A DNA stretch of 64,000 nucleotides from Flavisolibacter tropicus. GTDB taxonomy: Bacteria; Bacteroidota; Bacteroidia; Chitinophagales; Chitinophagaceae. Position numbers and translations under genes: made by a program. The stretch is from positions 5,101,501-5,165,500 of the forward strand of contig NZ_CP011390.1 of NCBI RefSeq assembly GCF_001644645.1, in the 5' to 3' direction. Of this stretch, positions 43,949-55,100 are shown one piece after another; position 1 is the stretch's first letter; every line of letters starts with the position of its first letter. The notes below the pieces were generated by a model. The model did not search any database, was not told the DNA's origin, and saw nothing but the letters and a program-made list of their open reading frames with translations.

Positions 43949-45457
43949 TTAGAAAGAAAAGGCTGTTTTTAACCCTGTTGACAGGAGATGATGATTCTTA
44001 TTCTCTTTTTCCAAACTGGTTAAGCCAAATTGTAAATAAGGACCAACCTGGATACTCAAATTTTTGTGTTGCCAAACGTTGTAGGTTACTCCACTAAAAA
44101 ACTGTAACTGCATTTTTGAGAATAAGTCATTGTTTTGATAGTAGATGCGGGCATTTGGGTCATATACCAATGCATTGGTTTTAAAGAGGTAAGCGAGGCT
44201 TAAGCCCGTTTGTAAATGCAGGGGCAGGCGTCTATTTACTTTCCATTCAATGCCTAGAGGCAATTCCAAAAAATGGTATTTATTTACATATTCTTGAAGC
44301 TGGCTGTTAGTTTGTACTGGTCGATAGAATTGGCTTAAAACCATATCAACGGAAGCAGACCTAAAGATCATCGTATCTCTTACCACTGTTTGACCTACAC
44401 TGTTTTTAAGCGTTAAATAGCTATATTGGAAGCCCGCTGTTGTTGAAAATCGCTTATCAATATTTCTTTTTACAGCGATACCAACATGTAATGCCGCTCC
44501 GTTCTCCATTCTTGATGGCTGAAACGCAGCAGGTGTGGGCGTTGTTGATGGAAACCCGGCATTTGATAGAGGATCACTCATGGCTAACGGTGTGCCAAAG
44601 GCTTTAGATAGAAAGTCGGTTTGTAAAGAAGCGATTCCGTAGGAGGCTTGCGCTGTCCACGACCATTTTCTCACCTTTTCCTGCCCTTTTTTGTTTTGTA
44701 TTGAGTCTGAAATGATGGTTGGTTTTAGTTCTCCTTCTTTTATACTTATTAACTGGTCTAAAGGTTGGGTTTTAGTAATAGAATTACTTGCCGGATCGGC
44801 TGTAATCTCTGTAATATATCCAGTTGTTACATCTTGAGTTGGTTCGCTTATAGCGGGTAGTAATATTGCTTCACCTGGAACTACTGTAGTAGTATTCTTT
44901 TGTTTCAATGGTTGTGTCGGGCTTACTTGTTTTTTCGCCCTAGCAATGATCGCTGATTTATTACTTAGTTTTCCTATTGGCTTTGTATGATCCGTTTTTT
45001 CCTGGCTAATTAAAATAGATTTATCTGGTGTAGCGGGGGGACGCACATTGGTCTTTACTGTGGCAGAAGAACTATTTTGGGCAGCCTCATCTGAAGATAA
45101 ACTTTTGGTTGTTTCGGTTGGTGCTTTTGGATTTATAGATATAGCTGTAATAGGCTGCTTCTCTGTGTTAGTGGCAGATTCCTTATTTGAAGGATTTAAA
45201 GATTGCTTATTTTCAATTTGTGTGTTTGGCGTAACTATTTTAGAAACCTGATGGTCATTTATAGTAGTTAAAAGTTTGATGCCCCAAAACATGCCAGTTC
45301 CTAAAAGCAATGGGAATAGCCAAAAGACGATCGCACGTCTCCGTTTTTTCTTTTCCCGTATTTCCTTTTCCACCTTTTGCCAAACAGGGACAGAAGGAGT
45401 AAGCGAAAGCTCCTCTAGCTTATGTTGAACCTGTTTTTCAAAATTTTGTTCTTGCAT
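43949..45457 (-). CDS. Trans-envelope protein: inner-membrane helix and outer-membrane beta-barrel-like C-terminus (candidate anti-sigma partner)
   Basis: A 502-residue protein with three parts: N-terminal cytoplasmic segment of about 35 residues (QVQHKLEELSLTPSVPVWQKVEKEIREKKKRRR), one helix (AIVFWLFPLLLGTGMFWGIKLL), a Ser/Thr/Lys/Pro-rich linker of about 200 residues, and a C-terminal beta-barrel-like domain (about 265-502) ending in AFSF, a Phe-terminal outer-membrane signature. Its start overlaps the sigma gene end by 20 bp, so it is very probably coupled, as anti-sigma factors usually are. The cytoplasmic piece could hold the sigma factor. Confidence 0.78.
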   Translation of the reverse strand: MQEQNFEKQVQHKLEELSLTPSVPVWQKVEKEIREKKKRRRAIVFWLFPLLLGTGMFWGIKLLTTINDHQVSKIVTPNTQIENKQSLNPSNKESATNTEKQPITAISINPKAPTETTKSLSSDEAAQNSSSATVKTNVRPPATPDKSILISQEKTDHTKPIGKLSNKSAIIARAKKQVSPTQPLKQKNTTTVVPGEAILLPAISEPTQDVTTGYITEITADPASNSITKTQPLDQLISIKEGELKPTIISDSIQNKKGQEKVRKWSWTAQASYGIASLQTDFLSKAFGTPLAMSDPLSNAGFPSTTPTPAAFQPSRMENGAALHVGIAVKRNIDKRFSTTAGFQYSYLTLKNSVGQTVVRDTMIFRSASVDMVLSQFYRPVQTNSQLQEYVNKYHFLELPLGIEWKVNRRLPLHLQTGLSLAYLFKTNALVYDPNARIYYQNNDLFSKMQLQFFSGVTYNVWQHKNLSIQVGPYLQFGLTSLEKENKNHHLLSTGLKTAFSF

Positions 45458-46004
45458 ACGTCTCCTTTTTTATGTCGCCGTTTTTCTTTTCAAGCCAGTT
45501 AATTAATAACCCCCTGGCTCGAGCATATTGTGAACGTGATGTACCCTCATGTATGCCTAAAAGCTCACCGATTTCAACATGAGAATACCCTTCTACGGCA
45601 TGCAGGTTAAAAATGGTTTGATAGCCGGTGGGTAATTGTCGAATGAGCTCGGCTAGCTCTTTGGCACCCAACCTGATCTCCGGATGATCACTGGTTACTG
45701 CATGCAGGTAATCATCGGTATAAATCATTTCTGTCTGGTAGCGGCTATTCTTTTTAAGGTAGTTAATGGCGGTAGTAACCATAATGCGCCGGATCCAGCC
45801 ACCCAATTCGCCTTCATGTTTGTATTGGTGCAGATTACGAAACACTTTTATAAAACCTTCTTGCAACACATCTTCGGCATCGGCCATAGATTTAGTGTAC
45901 CGGTAGCATATGCCCAGCATAGGACCCGCAAATAGGTCGTACAGCTCCTTTTGGGCTGCTGGCTTTTCTTTTAAGCAGTCTTTGACTAACCGGTAATAGT
46001 CCAT
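45438..46004 (-). CDS. ECF-type RNA polymerase sigma factor
   Basis: A 188-residue sigma-70 family factor: region 2 (YDLFAGPMLGICYRYTKSMADAEDVLQEGFIKVFRNL), then WIRRIMVTTAINYLKK, and region 4 (LPTGYQTIFNLHAVEGYSHVEIGELLGIHEGTSRSQYARARGLL). ATG 46004 is preferred; the frame extends to 46079 but those residues precede region 2 with no sense. It directs transcription of a small set of genes, probably including this operon and the SusCD pairs beside it. Confidence 0.93.
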   Translation of the reverse strand: MDYYRLVKDCLKEKPAAQKELYDLFAGPMLGICYRYTKSMADAEDVLQEGFIKVFRNLHQYKHEGELGGWIRRIMVTTAINYLKKNSRYQTEMIYTDDYLHAVTSDHPEIRLGAKELAELIRQLPTGYQTIFNLHAVEGYSHVEIGELLGIHEGTSRSQYARARGLLINWLEKKNGDIKKETYARTKF

Positions 46005-46108
46005 GAAGTGATTCTTGCCCCATTGACAAGAGGTAATGGGAAAGCGTTGCAGCAAAGGAAAAGATTTTTTGCAACGCAAAAGGAGTGCGTGTAATGAACT
46101 GTAAAAAG

Positions 46109-46132
46109 AAAGGCTACCAGTTGGTAGCCTTT
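46109..46132 (-). terminator. Terminator of SusCD pair 1
   Basis: AAAGGCTACC and GGTAGCCTTT form a perfect 10-bp stem around AGTT, followed on the - strand by CTTTTTAC. The stem core GGCTACC is also used in the terminator of the other pair. Confidence 0.8.
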
Positions 46133-46138
46133 ACTTAA

Positions 46139-47461
46139 TTAGAATGTAGGATCTGCGGGGGTATTGGGGTTATTATCTCGTTCCTGGAAGGGGTAAGGGA
46201 AGAAGTTCCGTTTACGTTCCTCTAAAGGACGGGCTAAGCGACGCATATCCTCTAACCGCAAACCAGACATGAATAATTCAATACTGCGCTGGCGATAGAT
46301 CTCCGTCAAGATTTGATCTTTTGTTAATGGTCCAACAATTGGAGTAAGATCGGCACCTACACCAAAAGCATCTTCTGATGGTTTTTTAGTGATGACCTTG
46401 TTCAATTCTATCAACGCTTCAGGTAACTTATCCTGTCTAGCATAGGCTTCAGCCTTGATCAACAGCATTTCACCTGGAAGGTAAATTGGAACAGCTGTTG
46501 TACCAGAAGCATAAAATCCTTTGATTCTGTAACGTGGTGCTATGCTGGTATTAATACCTACATAGAATGGGATTCTTTTATCAGCTACATTGGGTTCTAA
46601 TACTTTAGGTAATCCTAATGTGGTATCTACCGGTTGAAATACGTTATTCGTTGCTGTTGCTGATTCAAATACTGGATTCTGGTTCAAGGCATCAAATGTA
46701 AGGACGGATGTCTTGGTCAGGTCCACTTGATTAGCCGCCGATAAAGCAGTGGCATAATCTCCGGCAAATAATGAATAGCGCGCTTTTAAAGCATATAGGG
46801 TATTCAAAATATCAATCGGGTAAACTTTTGTGGTAGCATCCTGTACTTGCAGTCTGTTTAAAACAGCCGTGCTAGGCGCGGCTGCCGTATAAGCTGCTAT
46901 AGCATTATTCAGTACTGCAACTGCTTTTTTATAACCATCAACGCGGTTAATGAATCCTACGTTCTGTCCTGTTGTGTCAGGAACTTTTTCCCAGAACATG
47001 GCCAGGTTTCCAATTGAAAGGGCCTTAAAGATGGAAGCATAGGAGATCAATCCACTGGCATAAGATTTATCACCCAGACCATTGGCAAAACGGATAACAT
47101 TGTCAGCATCAAAAATGATCTTGCTGCTTTTTGTCCATACGTTGTTTAAAACGGTATTGGTTCCATCAACAGCGCTACCTCCGGTAGATAACTGCAATTC
47201 AGGAATATTACCGGCATTTCTTAAAATCAACTCTTTGGTAACAAAACCATTCGCATTTACCAGTGCGTAAAGTGAGCTGGCAGCTGAAACGGAATAAACC
47301 TTTTGTAAACCTACGGCTACTGCTGTTGCGCCTCTGTCAGAAGCAAAGATCTGGTCGGTAGTAGCCTGGTTAGGGTTTTTGTAGTCTTTCTTGCATCCTG
47401 TAGCTGTAACAGCAATCAGGGATGATGTTAAAACAAATATGTTTAAATAATTCTTTTTCAT
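46139..47461 (-). CDS. SusD/RagB-family lipoprotein
   Basis: A 440-residue surface lipoprotein (lipobox ATGCKKDY). It has the SusD tetratricopeptide-like helices and signature segments YLPGEMLLIKAEAYARQDKLPEALIELNKV and EIYRQRSIELFMSGLRLEDMRR; it binds the substrate delivered to the SusC channel. It starts 18 bp after the SusC stop. The substrate cannot be read from sequence; no glycan hydrolase lies nearby. Confidence 0.93.
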   Translation of the reverse strand: MKKNYLNIFVLTSSLIAVTATGCKKDYKNPNQATTDQIFASDRGATAVAVGLQKVYSVSAASSLYALVNANGFVTKELILRNAGNIPELQLSTGGSAVDGTNTVLNNVWTKSSKIIFDADNVIRFANGLGDKSYASGLISYASIFKALSIGNLAMFWEKVPDTTGQNVGFINRVDGYKKAVAVLNNAIAAYTAAAPSTAVLNRLQVQDATTKVYPIDILNTLYALKARYSLFAGDYATALSAANQVDLTKTSVLTFDALNQNPVFESATATNNVFQPVDTTLGLPKVLEPNVADKRIPFYVGINTSIAPRYRIKGFYASGTTAVPIYLPGEMLLIKAEAYARQDKLPEALIELNKVITKKPSEDAFGVGADLTPIVGPLTKDQILTEIYRQRSIELFMSGLRLEDMRRLARPLEERKRNFFPYPFQERDNNPNTPADPTF

Positions 47462-47479
47462 AAAAGGATGTTTCTGTAA

Positions 47480-50400
47480 TTAAAATTTAGCAGCAATACC
47501 GAAGCTGTATGTTCTTGGAATAGGAATAGCACCAAAGTCAATAGCTCTTAATACAGTACTTTGACCAGCAGCATTTACTTCAGGATCATATCCTTTATAG
47601 TTATCCCAAGAGATCAGGTTTCTTCCGCTTAAGCTAAAGGTGATGTCATTAAAGCGTTTAAATTGGCCTAAACGATAGCTTAAGGCTACTTCACGCAGCT
47701 TAACAAAAGAACCATCATCTACACGCCATTCTTCAATTGCGTAAACGCTATTGATATAACCGCGAGGTAAAACGCCATTGTGCTCCATTTCGGCCACTTC
47801 ACCATTACCTACACCTTGACGCGTACGCCAGTCAGCATTCCATACATCTACACCTTGAACAGCGTCCAATTGTACACGCAGGTCAAACTTCTTGTAGCTT
47901 AACTCATTGGTCAATGTGGCTGTATAATCAGGGTTAGGATCACCAACAACTTTACGCAATGTAGTTCCAGAAGGTAAGCCAGAAGCATCTCTTCCTGGAG
48001 TATAGGTTAATGTACTGTTTTGTGTTCCTTTTTCAATTTGAGGGAATCCTGATGCGCTTTTTACATCGTTTCCATTACCATCTTTGGCAAAGAAAGTTCC
48101 GTAGAACACACCAATTGGCTGCCCTTCAATAATAGCTACTGGGGCACCTGGGTTTGTGCTGAATAAAATGAGCGACTGGCCAATGTGTACAGCTTCATTG
48201 CGGTTGCGGTTAAAGATACCGGTAACATTCCATCTGAAGTCTTTGTTAGCAACAGGTGCTGCATTCACTACTACTTCAAAACCTTTGTTGCGCAATGAAC
48301 CAATGTTGTCTAACAAACTGGAGTATCCAGTAGTAGGAGCTACAAAACGGTTGATCAGCAGGTCTTTTACATTTTTAATATAATAGTTGAACGAAATGCC
48401 TAAACGGTCTTTAAAGAAGCCCATGTCCGTACCAAATTCCCATTCTTGCTGGCGCTCAGGTTTTACATTCTCATTGGCCAAGGTAGTTCCTGAGGTTGAA
48501 GATGTTCTTCCAACCAGAGGGGTTGTTGAGTAGGTATTAAAGCGGGAGTAAGCGCCAATACCTGTAAGGTTTCCTGACTCACCATAGGCTGCACGTAGCT
48601 TGAACAGGTTCATAAAGTCCAGGTTCCAATAATCTGCTCCAGAAAGAACATAGCTGGCACTGGCTTTTGTGTAAAGCTGATTGCGCTCTTCTTTACCAAA
48701 TACAGAAGAACCATCCAAGCGCAGTGCTCCGGTTAAGAATAACTGGTTTTTAAACTTAAGGCCTTCTTGTAAATAGGCACCAGAGATTGACATTTCTGAA
48801 CGATCATCGGCTGGTTGTAAAATAGTAGTAGCACCAGGTACTGTTTCAACTATTGGGGCTAGACCGCGACCCTGTGCCAGAAGGTAGTTGTTACGCTCGT
48901 ATTGCAATGAATAACCAAGCTGTGTAGAAGAAGAAAGGTTATTATTGATATCAACCTGGTAGTTACCGCTTAGGTCGTGGTTGATCTGGAAGAACGTATT
49001 AGTTGCCGCACTGGCATAACCGTTTTGTGTTTCATTGATCGGGAAGCCACCACCATAAAACGCAGGGTTTACGTTGTAGGCAAAAGGTGGAATGAAGGTA
49101 GTACCGCTCTGCGTATAATTATCAATACCTAATGTATAGTTGAAGTTCAGGTTCTTGATTGGATTAAACTTCAAACCAGCATTGGCTAATATGCGGTTGG
49201 TAATTTGCTTTTGCTTGACGTCTTCAATGACTGACACTGGGTTTACGCGACCTCTTTCACCAACTGCTTTCAAGTTACCATTGGCATCTCTTTGCCAAAT
49301 GTTGTGGAAGTTACCAATGATGTTGATAGAGTTCAGCGGTGAAAAGAATGATTGTCCATCAGGCTTTTCATTGGAGGTGCTGTTGATATAATTGAAGCCA
49401 CCTGTAAATGATAAAGTTGATGACAGTGTTTGATCCAGGTTCATACGGAATGTATAACGCTGGAAGTCTGTGTTCTTTACAATACCCTCATTGAATAAAT
49501 AAGATGCAGAAGCAAAGTATTTTGTTTTGTCTGTACCACCTCTAACAGAAACACTATTGTCGGTACCCATACCTGGATCAAAAATGTAGTCCTGGTAGTC
49601 GTAACGTGTTACAGGAGTAGTGTTAGTAGGCAATGCTGCCGGAGTACCTACCGCACTAATGATATCTTGCGTAAGCACATCAGGAGAACCACCAAATTTT
49701 ACTGGAGAGTGGTTGAAAGGTACTTTTTTGCGCAACTCGTTTCTCATAACTGTAGTAGAGAAACTTACCTGGGGGGCACCACTGCGTCCTCTTTTAGTAA
49801 AGATCTGTACCACACCAGCATTTGCTCTGGAACCATAGATAGCTGCTGCGGCTGCACCATTCAGCACCTCTATACGGTCGATATCATTTGGATTAATATC
49901 TACCATACGGTTCTGGCCAATCTGTCCTACAAAGTTTCCGCCATCATAGTTCGATGAGGTATTGGTAACGCGTGTAGTAGCATTGTTTACAATTACGCCA
50001 TCCACAATGTATAAAGGCTCTGAGGAGCTGTTAATAGAACTGATACCACGCAGGCGTACACTCATACCGCCGGCAGGATCTCCCGAGTTTTGAATGATCT
50101 GGGCACCGGCCGTTTTACCTTGCAATGCTTGCAGTGCGTTTGTTGAGGCGCCTTTTGTCAGATCTTCCGCCTTCACGGTGCTAATGTAGCTACCCAACTG
50201 GCGACGGGTAGTACCTTGTGTAGTACCGGTAACGATCACCTCTTCTAAACCCAATGCATCCGGAGCTAATTGTGCATTCAGGTTATAGGTGGTTGCGTTT
50301 CCAAGTTGCAAGAGCTTTTCTTGCATTTTAAAGCCAACACCAGAAAAAATAATTGTTTGGTTTCCTGATTTAATGTTGGCTGCTAAGGAATAGTTTCCGT

Positions 50401-50593
50401 TGACATCTGTAGACGTCCCAAATGTGGTGTTCTTAACCGTTACTGTAATGGCAGGTACACCCTTACCCTCAGCATCGGTAACTTTTCCCTGAATCTGTAC
50501 CTGTGCCCAGAGGCTGGAACAGATCAGGATAGATACAAGTGTGGTCATTAATTTTCGCTTGTTGCGAAGAGCATGCAGATAAATTTTTAGCAT
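47480..50593 (-). CDS. SusC/RagA-family TonB-linked outer-membrane receptor
   Basis: A 1037-residue outer-membrane transporter. Signal peptide; carboxypeptidase-regulatory-like N-terminal domain (about 30-115, VQIQGKVTDAEGKGVPAI); DEVIVTG-like TonB box, plug domain with LQGKTAGAQIIQNSGDPAGG and SINSSSEPLYIVDG, then the 22-strand barrel, ending in SFGIAAKF. It imports substrates caught by SusD, driven by TonB. Linked to SusD by 18 bp. Confidence 0.96.
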   Translation of the reverse strand: MLKIYLHALRNKRKLMTTLVSILICSSLWAQVQIQGKVTDAEGKGVPAITVTVKNTTFGTSTDVNGNYSLAANIKSGNQTIIFSGVGFKMQEKLLQLGNATTYNLNAQLAPDALGLEEVIVTGTTQGTTRRQLGSYISTVKAEDLTKGASTNALQALQGKTAGAQIIQNSGDPAGGMSVRLRGISSINSSSEPLYIVDGVIVNNATTRVTNTSSNYDGGNFVGQIGQNRMVDINPNDIDRIEVLNGAAAAAIYGSRANAGVVQIFTKRGRSGAPQVSFSTTVMRNELRKKVPFNHSPVKFGGSPDVLTQDIISAVGTPAALPTNTTPVTRYDYQDYIFDPGMGTDNSVSVRGGTDKTKYFASASYLFNEGIVKNTDFQRYTFRMNLDQTLSSTLSFTGGFNYINSTSNEKPDGQSFFSPLNSINIIGNFHNIWQRDANGNLKAVGERGRVNPVSVIEDVKQKQITNRILANAGLKFNPIKNLNFNYTLGIDNYTQSGTTFIPPFAYNVNPAFYGGGFPINETQNGYASAATNTFFQINHDLSGNYQVDINNNLSSSTQLGYSLQYERNNYLLAQGRGLAPIVETVPGATTILQPADDRSEMSISGAYLQEGLKFKNQLFLTGALRLDGSSVFGKEERNQLYTKASASYVLSGADYWNLDFMNLFKLRAAYGESGNLTGIGAYSRFNTYSTTPLVGRTSSTSGTTLANENVKPERQQEWEFGTDMGFFKDRLGISFNYYIKNVKDLLINRFVAPTTGYSSLLDNIGSLRNKGFEVVVNAAPVANKDFRWNVTGIFNRNRNEAVHIGQSLILFSTNPGAPVAIIEGQPIGVFYGTFFAKDGNGNDVKSASGFPQIEKGTQNSTLTYTPGRDASGLPSGTTLRKVVGDPNPDYTATLTNELSYKKFDLRVQLDAVQGVDVWNADWRTRQGVGNGEVAEMEHNGVLPRGYINSVYAIEEWRVDDGSFVKLREVALSYRLGQFKRFNDITFSLSGRNLISWDNYKGYDPEVNAAGQSTVLRAIDFGAIPIPRTYSFGIAAKF

Positions 50594-50767
50594 AACACAG
50601 TTTTAAAAATAGAATTAGTGCAATCGTAAGCAACTGAGAATTGCATATCTAAATTCATTAAACTTTTCCATTATTGAAGAGTTTTGAGTATAAATGTGGA
50701 AAAGTCGGTTGTCTAACGGTGTTATAACTTGATCAATGCATACTAAAATAGAAAGCCCATAAAAAAT

Positions 50768-50789
50768 AAGGCTACCGTTTGGTAGCCTT
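50768..50789 (-). terminator. Terminator of SusCD pair 2
   Basis: AAGGCTACC pairs with GGTAGCCTT around GTTT, followed on the - strand by ATTTTTTA, 9 bp after the SusD stop. It shares its GGCTACC stem with the terminator of the first pair. Confidence 0.85.
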
Positions 50790-50798
50790 TAACGATGT

Positions 50799-52091
50799 TT
50801 AAATGGTGGGGTCTTGCGGCGTATTGGTATTGCCATCTCGCTCTTGCTGCGGGTAGGGGTAAAAGTTACGTGTTCTTTCCGCTCCGGGTGCACCGGGTGC
50901 AGGTCGGTTAAAGCGACGGCTATCTTCCAGGCGCATACCAAACAAGTATAATTCTATCTGCCGGTTTTTATAGATCTCTTGCAGTATAGCCTCTTGTGTC
51001 ATAGGTCCGCTATAAGGGGGCAAGTCGGCACCTAGTAAATAAGGGTCATCTGCTGGTTTTTTGGCCAACACCTTGTTTAAGAATTCAACAGCCTTGGCTA
51101 AGTCATTTTTTCTGGCATAAGCTTCCGCCTGTATTAATAGCATTTCCCCGGGAACATAGATAGGGATAGGTGAAGCGTCGCCCTGAAAAAAGCTCGATCC
51201 GTTCTGCGCATTTTTAGTCGTATCAAATGGTAGTCTTTTGTCACCCGCCTGGGGAGCCAAACTGCTCGGTAAGCCTAAATCTTTTCTAATGCCTACCACA
51301 TTACTTGATACCAATCCTGACCGAAAAACCGGATTGGGATTTATAAGGTTATAAAAGAAGACAGATTTCCTGGCAAGGTCAACTGCCGACGCTTTCGCTA
51401 TTGCCTGGTCATTATTTAAGAGCATCATATTGTAGCGGGCTGATAAGGCCAGCAGGGTATTTTTTACATCAATTTCAGCACCAACCGCTTTTATAAAGTC
51501 GGCTGGTAATGTAGTGCCTTGCAATAACGTGGAGGCCTCATCCAAAAGTTGAATGGCACGTTGCAGGGCATCCTTGCGTGGACTAAATTGAGCGTTAGGG
51601 CCTGTATTAATGGGAACTTGTTCCCAAAACATGGATAGTGTGCCTATTGCTAACGCTTTATACAAATTACCATAGATCTTAATCGCGTTTTTCGTGCTTA
51701 CATCTGTAAACTTCTCTGCGTTATTAATGAGTTTTTGCGCCTCGCTATTGACAATATTGGTGGTTATCCAAAGACTACCCAACACGCCATTGGCCGGAGA
51801 CACGTTATTACCACCATTTAATAACTGTGCTAGATCTGCATTACCGGCATTAAGGACGGTTAGTTCTCCAGTTGTCAGGCCACTGGCGCTGATGGCCTGG
51901 TATACTGTGGCCGGGCCTAAATTGTTGACGGCATACCGGTTCTTTATGCCTACAATAACCCCTGTAATACCCTGTACGGTGCTGTAGACTTCCTCTTCCA
52001 CCGGTTCATTAGGGTTGTCGTATTCTTTTTTGCACCCTATGGTAGCTGAAATGAAAGTGCAGATTGTTATTATATAAAGTAATTGTTTCAT
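50799..52091 (-). CDS. SusD/RagB-family lipoprotein
   Basis: A 430-residue lipoprotein (lipobox ATIGCKKEY) and paralogue of the SusD at 46139: same signatures IYVPGEMLLIQAEAYARKNDLAKAVEFLN, EIYKNRQIELYLFGMRLEDSRRF, and the same end (NTPQDPTI against NTPADPTF). It pairs with the SusC 12 bp upstream. The close similarity suggests duplication of a whole SusCD unit. Confidence 0.93.
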   Translation of the reverse strand: MKQLLYIITICTFISATIGCKKEYDNPNEPVEEEVYSTVQGITGVIVGIKNRYAVNNLGPATVYQAISASGLTTGELTVLNAGNADLAQLLNGGNNVSPANGVLGSLWITTNIVNSEAQKLINNAEKFTDVSTKNAIKIYGNLYKALAIGTLSMFWEQVPINTGPNAQFSPRKDALQRAIQLLDEASTLLQGTTLPADFIKAVGAEIDVKNTLLALSARYNMMLLNNDQAIAKASAVDLARKSVFFYNLINPNPVFRSGLVSSNVVGIRKDLGLPSSLAPQAGDKRLPFDTTKNAQNGSSFFQGDASPIPIYVPGEMLLIQAEAYARKNDLAKAVEFLNKVLAKKPADDPYLLGADLPPYSGPMTQEAILQEIYKNRQIELYLFGMRLEDSRRFNRPAPGAPGAERTRNFYPYPQQERDGNTNTPQDPTI

Positions 52092-52103
52092 GATAGCTAC
52101 ATT

Positions 52104-55100
52104 TTAGAAGTTGGCAATAACGGATAGTTGAACGGTTCTAGGTATTGGGAAAGAACCAAAGTCGTTTCCGCGAACCACTGACTGACCAGAGGAGTTCACT
52201 TCCGGATCAAACCCACGGTAATCGTCAATTGACCAAAGGTTTCTACCGATCAACGATACTTTTACATTTTCGGCGAACTTGAATTTTCTAAACGTATAAC
52301 TCAATGCCAACTCACGCAGTTTGGTATAGTCGCCGCTTTCCACATGGTCTTCCTGAATGCGCGGACCTATAAAGCCACCTATAGCCGCTACCCAGCCACG
52401 GGTCAGTTCGCCTTTTAGTTCTTTTTCAGCTGTTGGTCCATTACCTACGTTGTTGCGGGTAATCCAGTCCCAGTTATACACTTCGTATCCATACGCGCCA
52501 TCCCATTGCATGCGAAGGGAGAAGTTTTTAAAATTAAACTCGTTGGTAAAGGATCCCGTATAATCTGGATTAGGATCTCCCAGCACTTTCCGTAATGGTG
52601 TACCAACCGGTTGTCCATTAGCGTCTCTTCCAATAGTGCCCTTGCTTTCATCGCCGCGCTCTACCTGGGGCAGTTGAAATCCATCAACAGTACGCAGGAG
52701 TAGGCTACCATCCGGATTGCGGGCAAAGTAGTTGACATAGTAAATACCTACAGGGTAGCCTACCAGTATACCGGTAGTGTTACCCGCATTAAAACCAATA
52801 AAGGTGGCTCCCCGATACACTTCAGTGACTTCGTTCTTATTATGGTTGACTAATAAAGAGAGGTCCCAAGAGAAGTTGCTAGTTCTAATTGGTGTAGCTG
52901 TCAACATAGCTTCAAAACCCTTATTGGTCATTGTACCCAGGTTATCGATCAGTGAAGCCGCTCCGTTTGAAGGCGCAATATTGAAAGGAAGTATCAGGTC
53001 TTTGATTTCCTGGTCGTAGTAGCTAAACTGCAAACCTAATCGGTTTTTAAGGAAAGACATATCGGCGCCAAATTCGTACTCGGTCTTTATCTCTGGCTTT
53101 ATGTCTTTATTACCCACCCTGTTACGTGGCGCAAATCCACCTCCCGTGTAATTGATAGGCTGATAGGTAATAAAGCGGTCATAGGGGCCTACACCAGTGA
53201 GGTTACCCGCCTTACCGTAAGAAGCGCGCAGCTTCAAGGTATTAAACCACGTGCTGGATGACATATCACCCCAGAAGTTTTCATCTGAAATGGTATAGCT
53301 GATGCTGGCTTTCGGATAAAAGATGTCCTGATTGTCTTTGCCAAAAGCAGATGATCCATCGAAACGTCCGGCCAGTGTTAAAAAGAGTTTGTTATTGTAC
53401 CCAAATGTTTGCTGAAGAAAGTATCCGTAAATGGACTGCTCTGTTCTTCTATCGACCGGGGTGGTAAAAAGGTTTTGGGCAGCCGAAATCGTCTTTACTA
53501 AGGGAATCAGATCCCGTCCTTCCTGCGAGTTAAAGGTGGTTTTAATATACTGGGCAGTAAAACCGCCACTGGTAGTGGATTGCAGGTTTTTGGTCAGATC
53601 AAATTTATAGGAAGCAACAGCATCAGTGGTCCATTGGAAGTAATTGTATTTGCCATAGCTCACATAGCCATCAGGGAAGAAGTCGGCAGATACGTTTTCA
53701 TAAGGCAAGCGGGCTTGATAGGTTTGTCCTTCCTGTGCATAGGTGTCGAAGCCATTTGTAACATCTACACTCAAGCCCTGTATAGGTGTTAAGGTAAGTT
53801 TGATATCTGATAAGGCCCTGTTTGTTTCCTGGCGTATATCATATGTTTCAATGACTGATAAAGGATTCACGCGGACCCTTTCCACATGCAACAGGTTGCC
53901 ATTAGCGTCTCTTTCATTGATATTCCAAACATTATCAATGATGGTCATAGTGCTAACCGGCGAGAAGAAGTTGTTACCGTTAGGCATATCCTTTGACTTA
54001 GCGTTAGTATAAGAAATACCGCCGGACAGCTTAGCCCATCTGTTCAAGGTAAGGTCTGTTCGGGCACGCAAGCCATAACGCTGAAAATTGGTATTCTTAA
54101 TAATGCCATCATTCTTTAAATAAGAGCCTGAGAAATAATAACTGGCATTTTCACTACCGCCAGTAACCGATAAATGGTTGTCGGTTCCCAATGAGCTTTC
54201 AAAAATATCGTCCTGGTAGTCGTAGCGCGTTACAGGGTATTTGACTTGATCTAAGCGTCCGCCAAGTGCTGTGGGGCCTGTTCCAGGAGTAGTGGCCTGG
54301 TCGGGACGAAGGTTGGCAATAGTTGTTAAGCGGTCTCCAACCGCAAACAACCGCGGATCGCCAGGTATACCAAAACGGAAGGGATAGTCATTCATTTCCC
54401 AACGTTTGCGTAAGGAGTTGTGTTGAATACTGGTGGTGAGAGAAACGCGTGGCTTACCACTCCGACCTCTTTTAGTGAAGATCTGTACCACACCATTAGA
54501 GGCACGAGAACCGTAGATTGCTGCTGCAGCGGCTCCATTGATCACTTCTATACGTTCAATGTCATTGGGGTTGATATCTACCAGTCGGTTGGCACCTGTG
54601 CGGATCTGTGCGCCTTGTGCATCGGCATTTTGGTTGATCACATTCACGGAGCTGTTATCAATGATAATACCATCTACCATATAGAGCGGCTCAGAAGAAC
54701 CAAATATGGAACCTACACCCCGTAGCTTCACGGAAACACCGCCTGCAGGATCGCCTGAGTTTTGGGTGATCTGCGCACCCATCACCCGGCCACTGAGCAT
54801 AGCACTCAGGTTTTGCGCACCGGTATTTTGTAGTTGCTCTGCAGATACGGTAGAGATCGCATTTCCCAATTGTCGCTTAGAACTTCTTCCTAATGTTCCC
54901 GTCACCACCACTTCATCTAGCCCCAGCGCATCTTGCATAAGGCTGTCATTCACTATATAAGAAGTGGCATCACCAATGGTTAAAGGGGCTATTCTTGTTT
55001 TGTATCCAATGCCAGAGAACTCAAGATTATAACTTCCCTTTTTCAAGTTGGCATCAAGGGCATAATTACCAGTCGGATCTGTAGTGGTACCAATAGTAGT

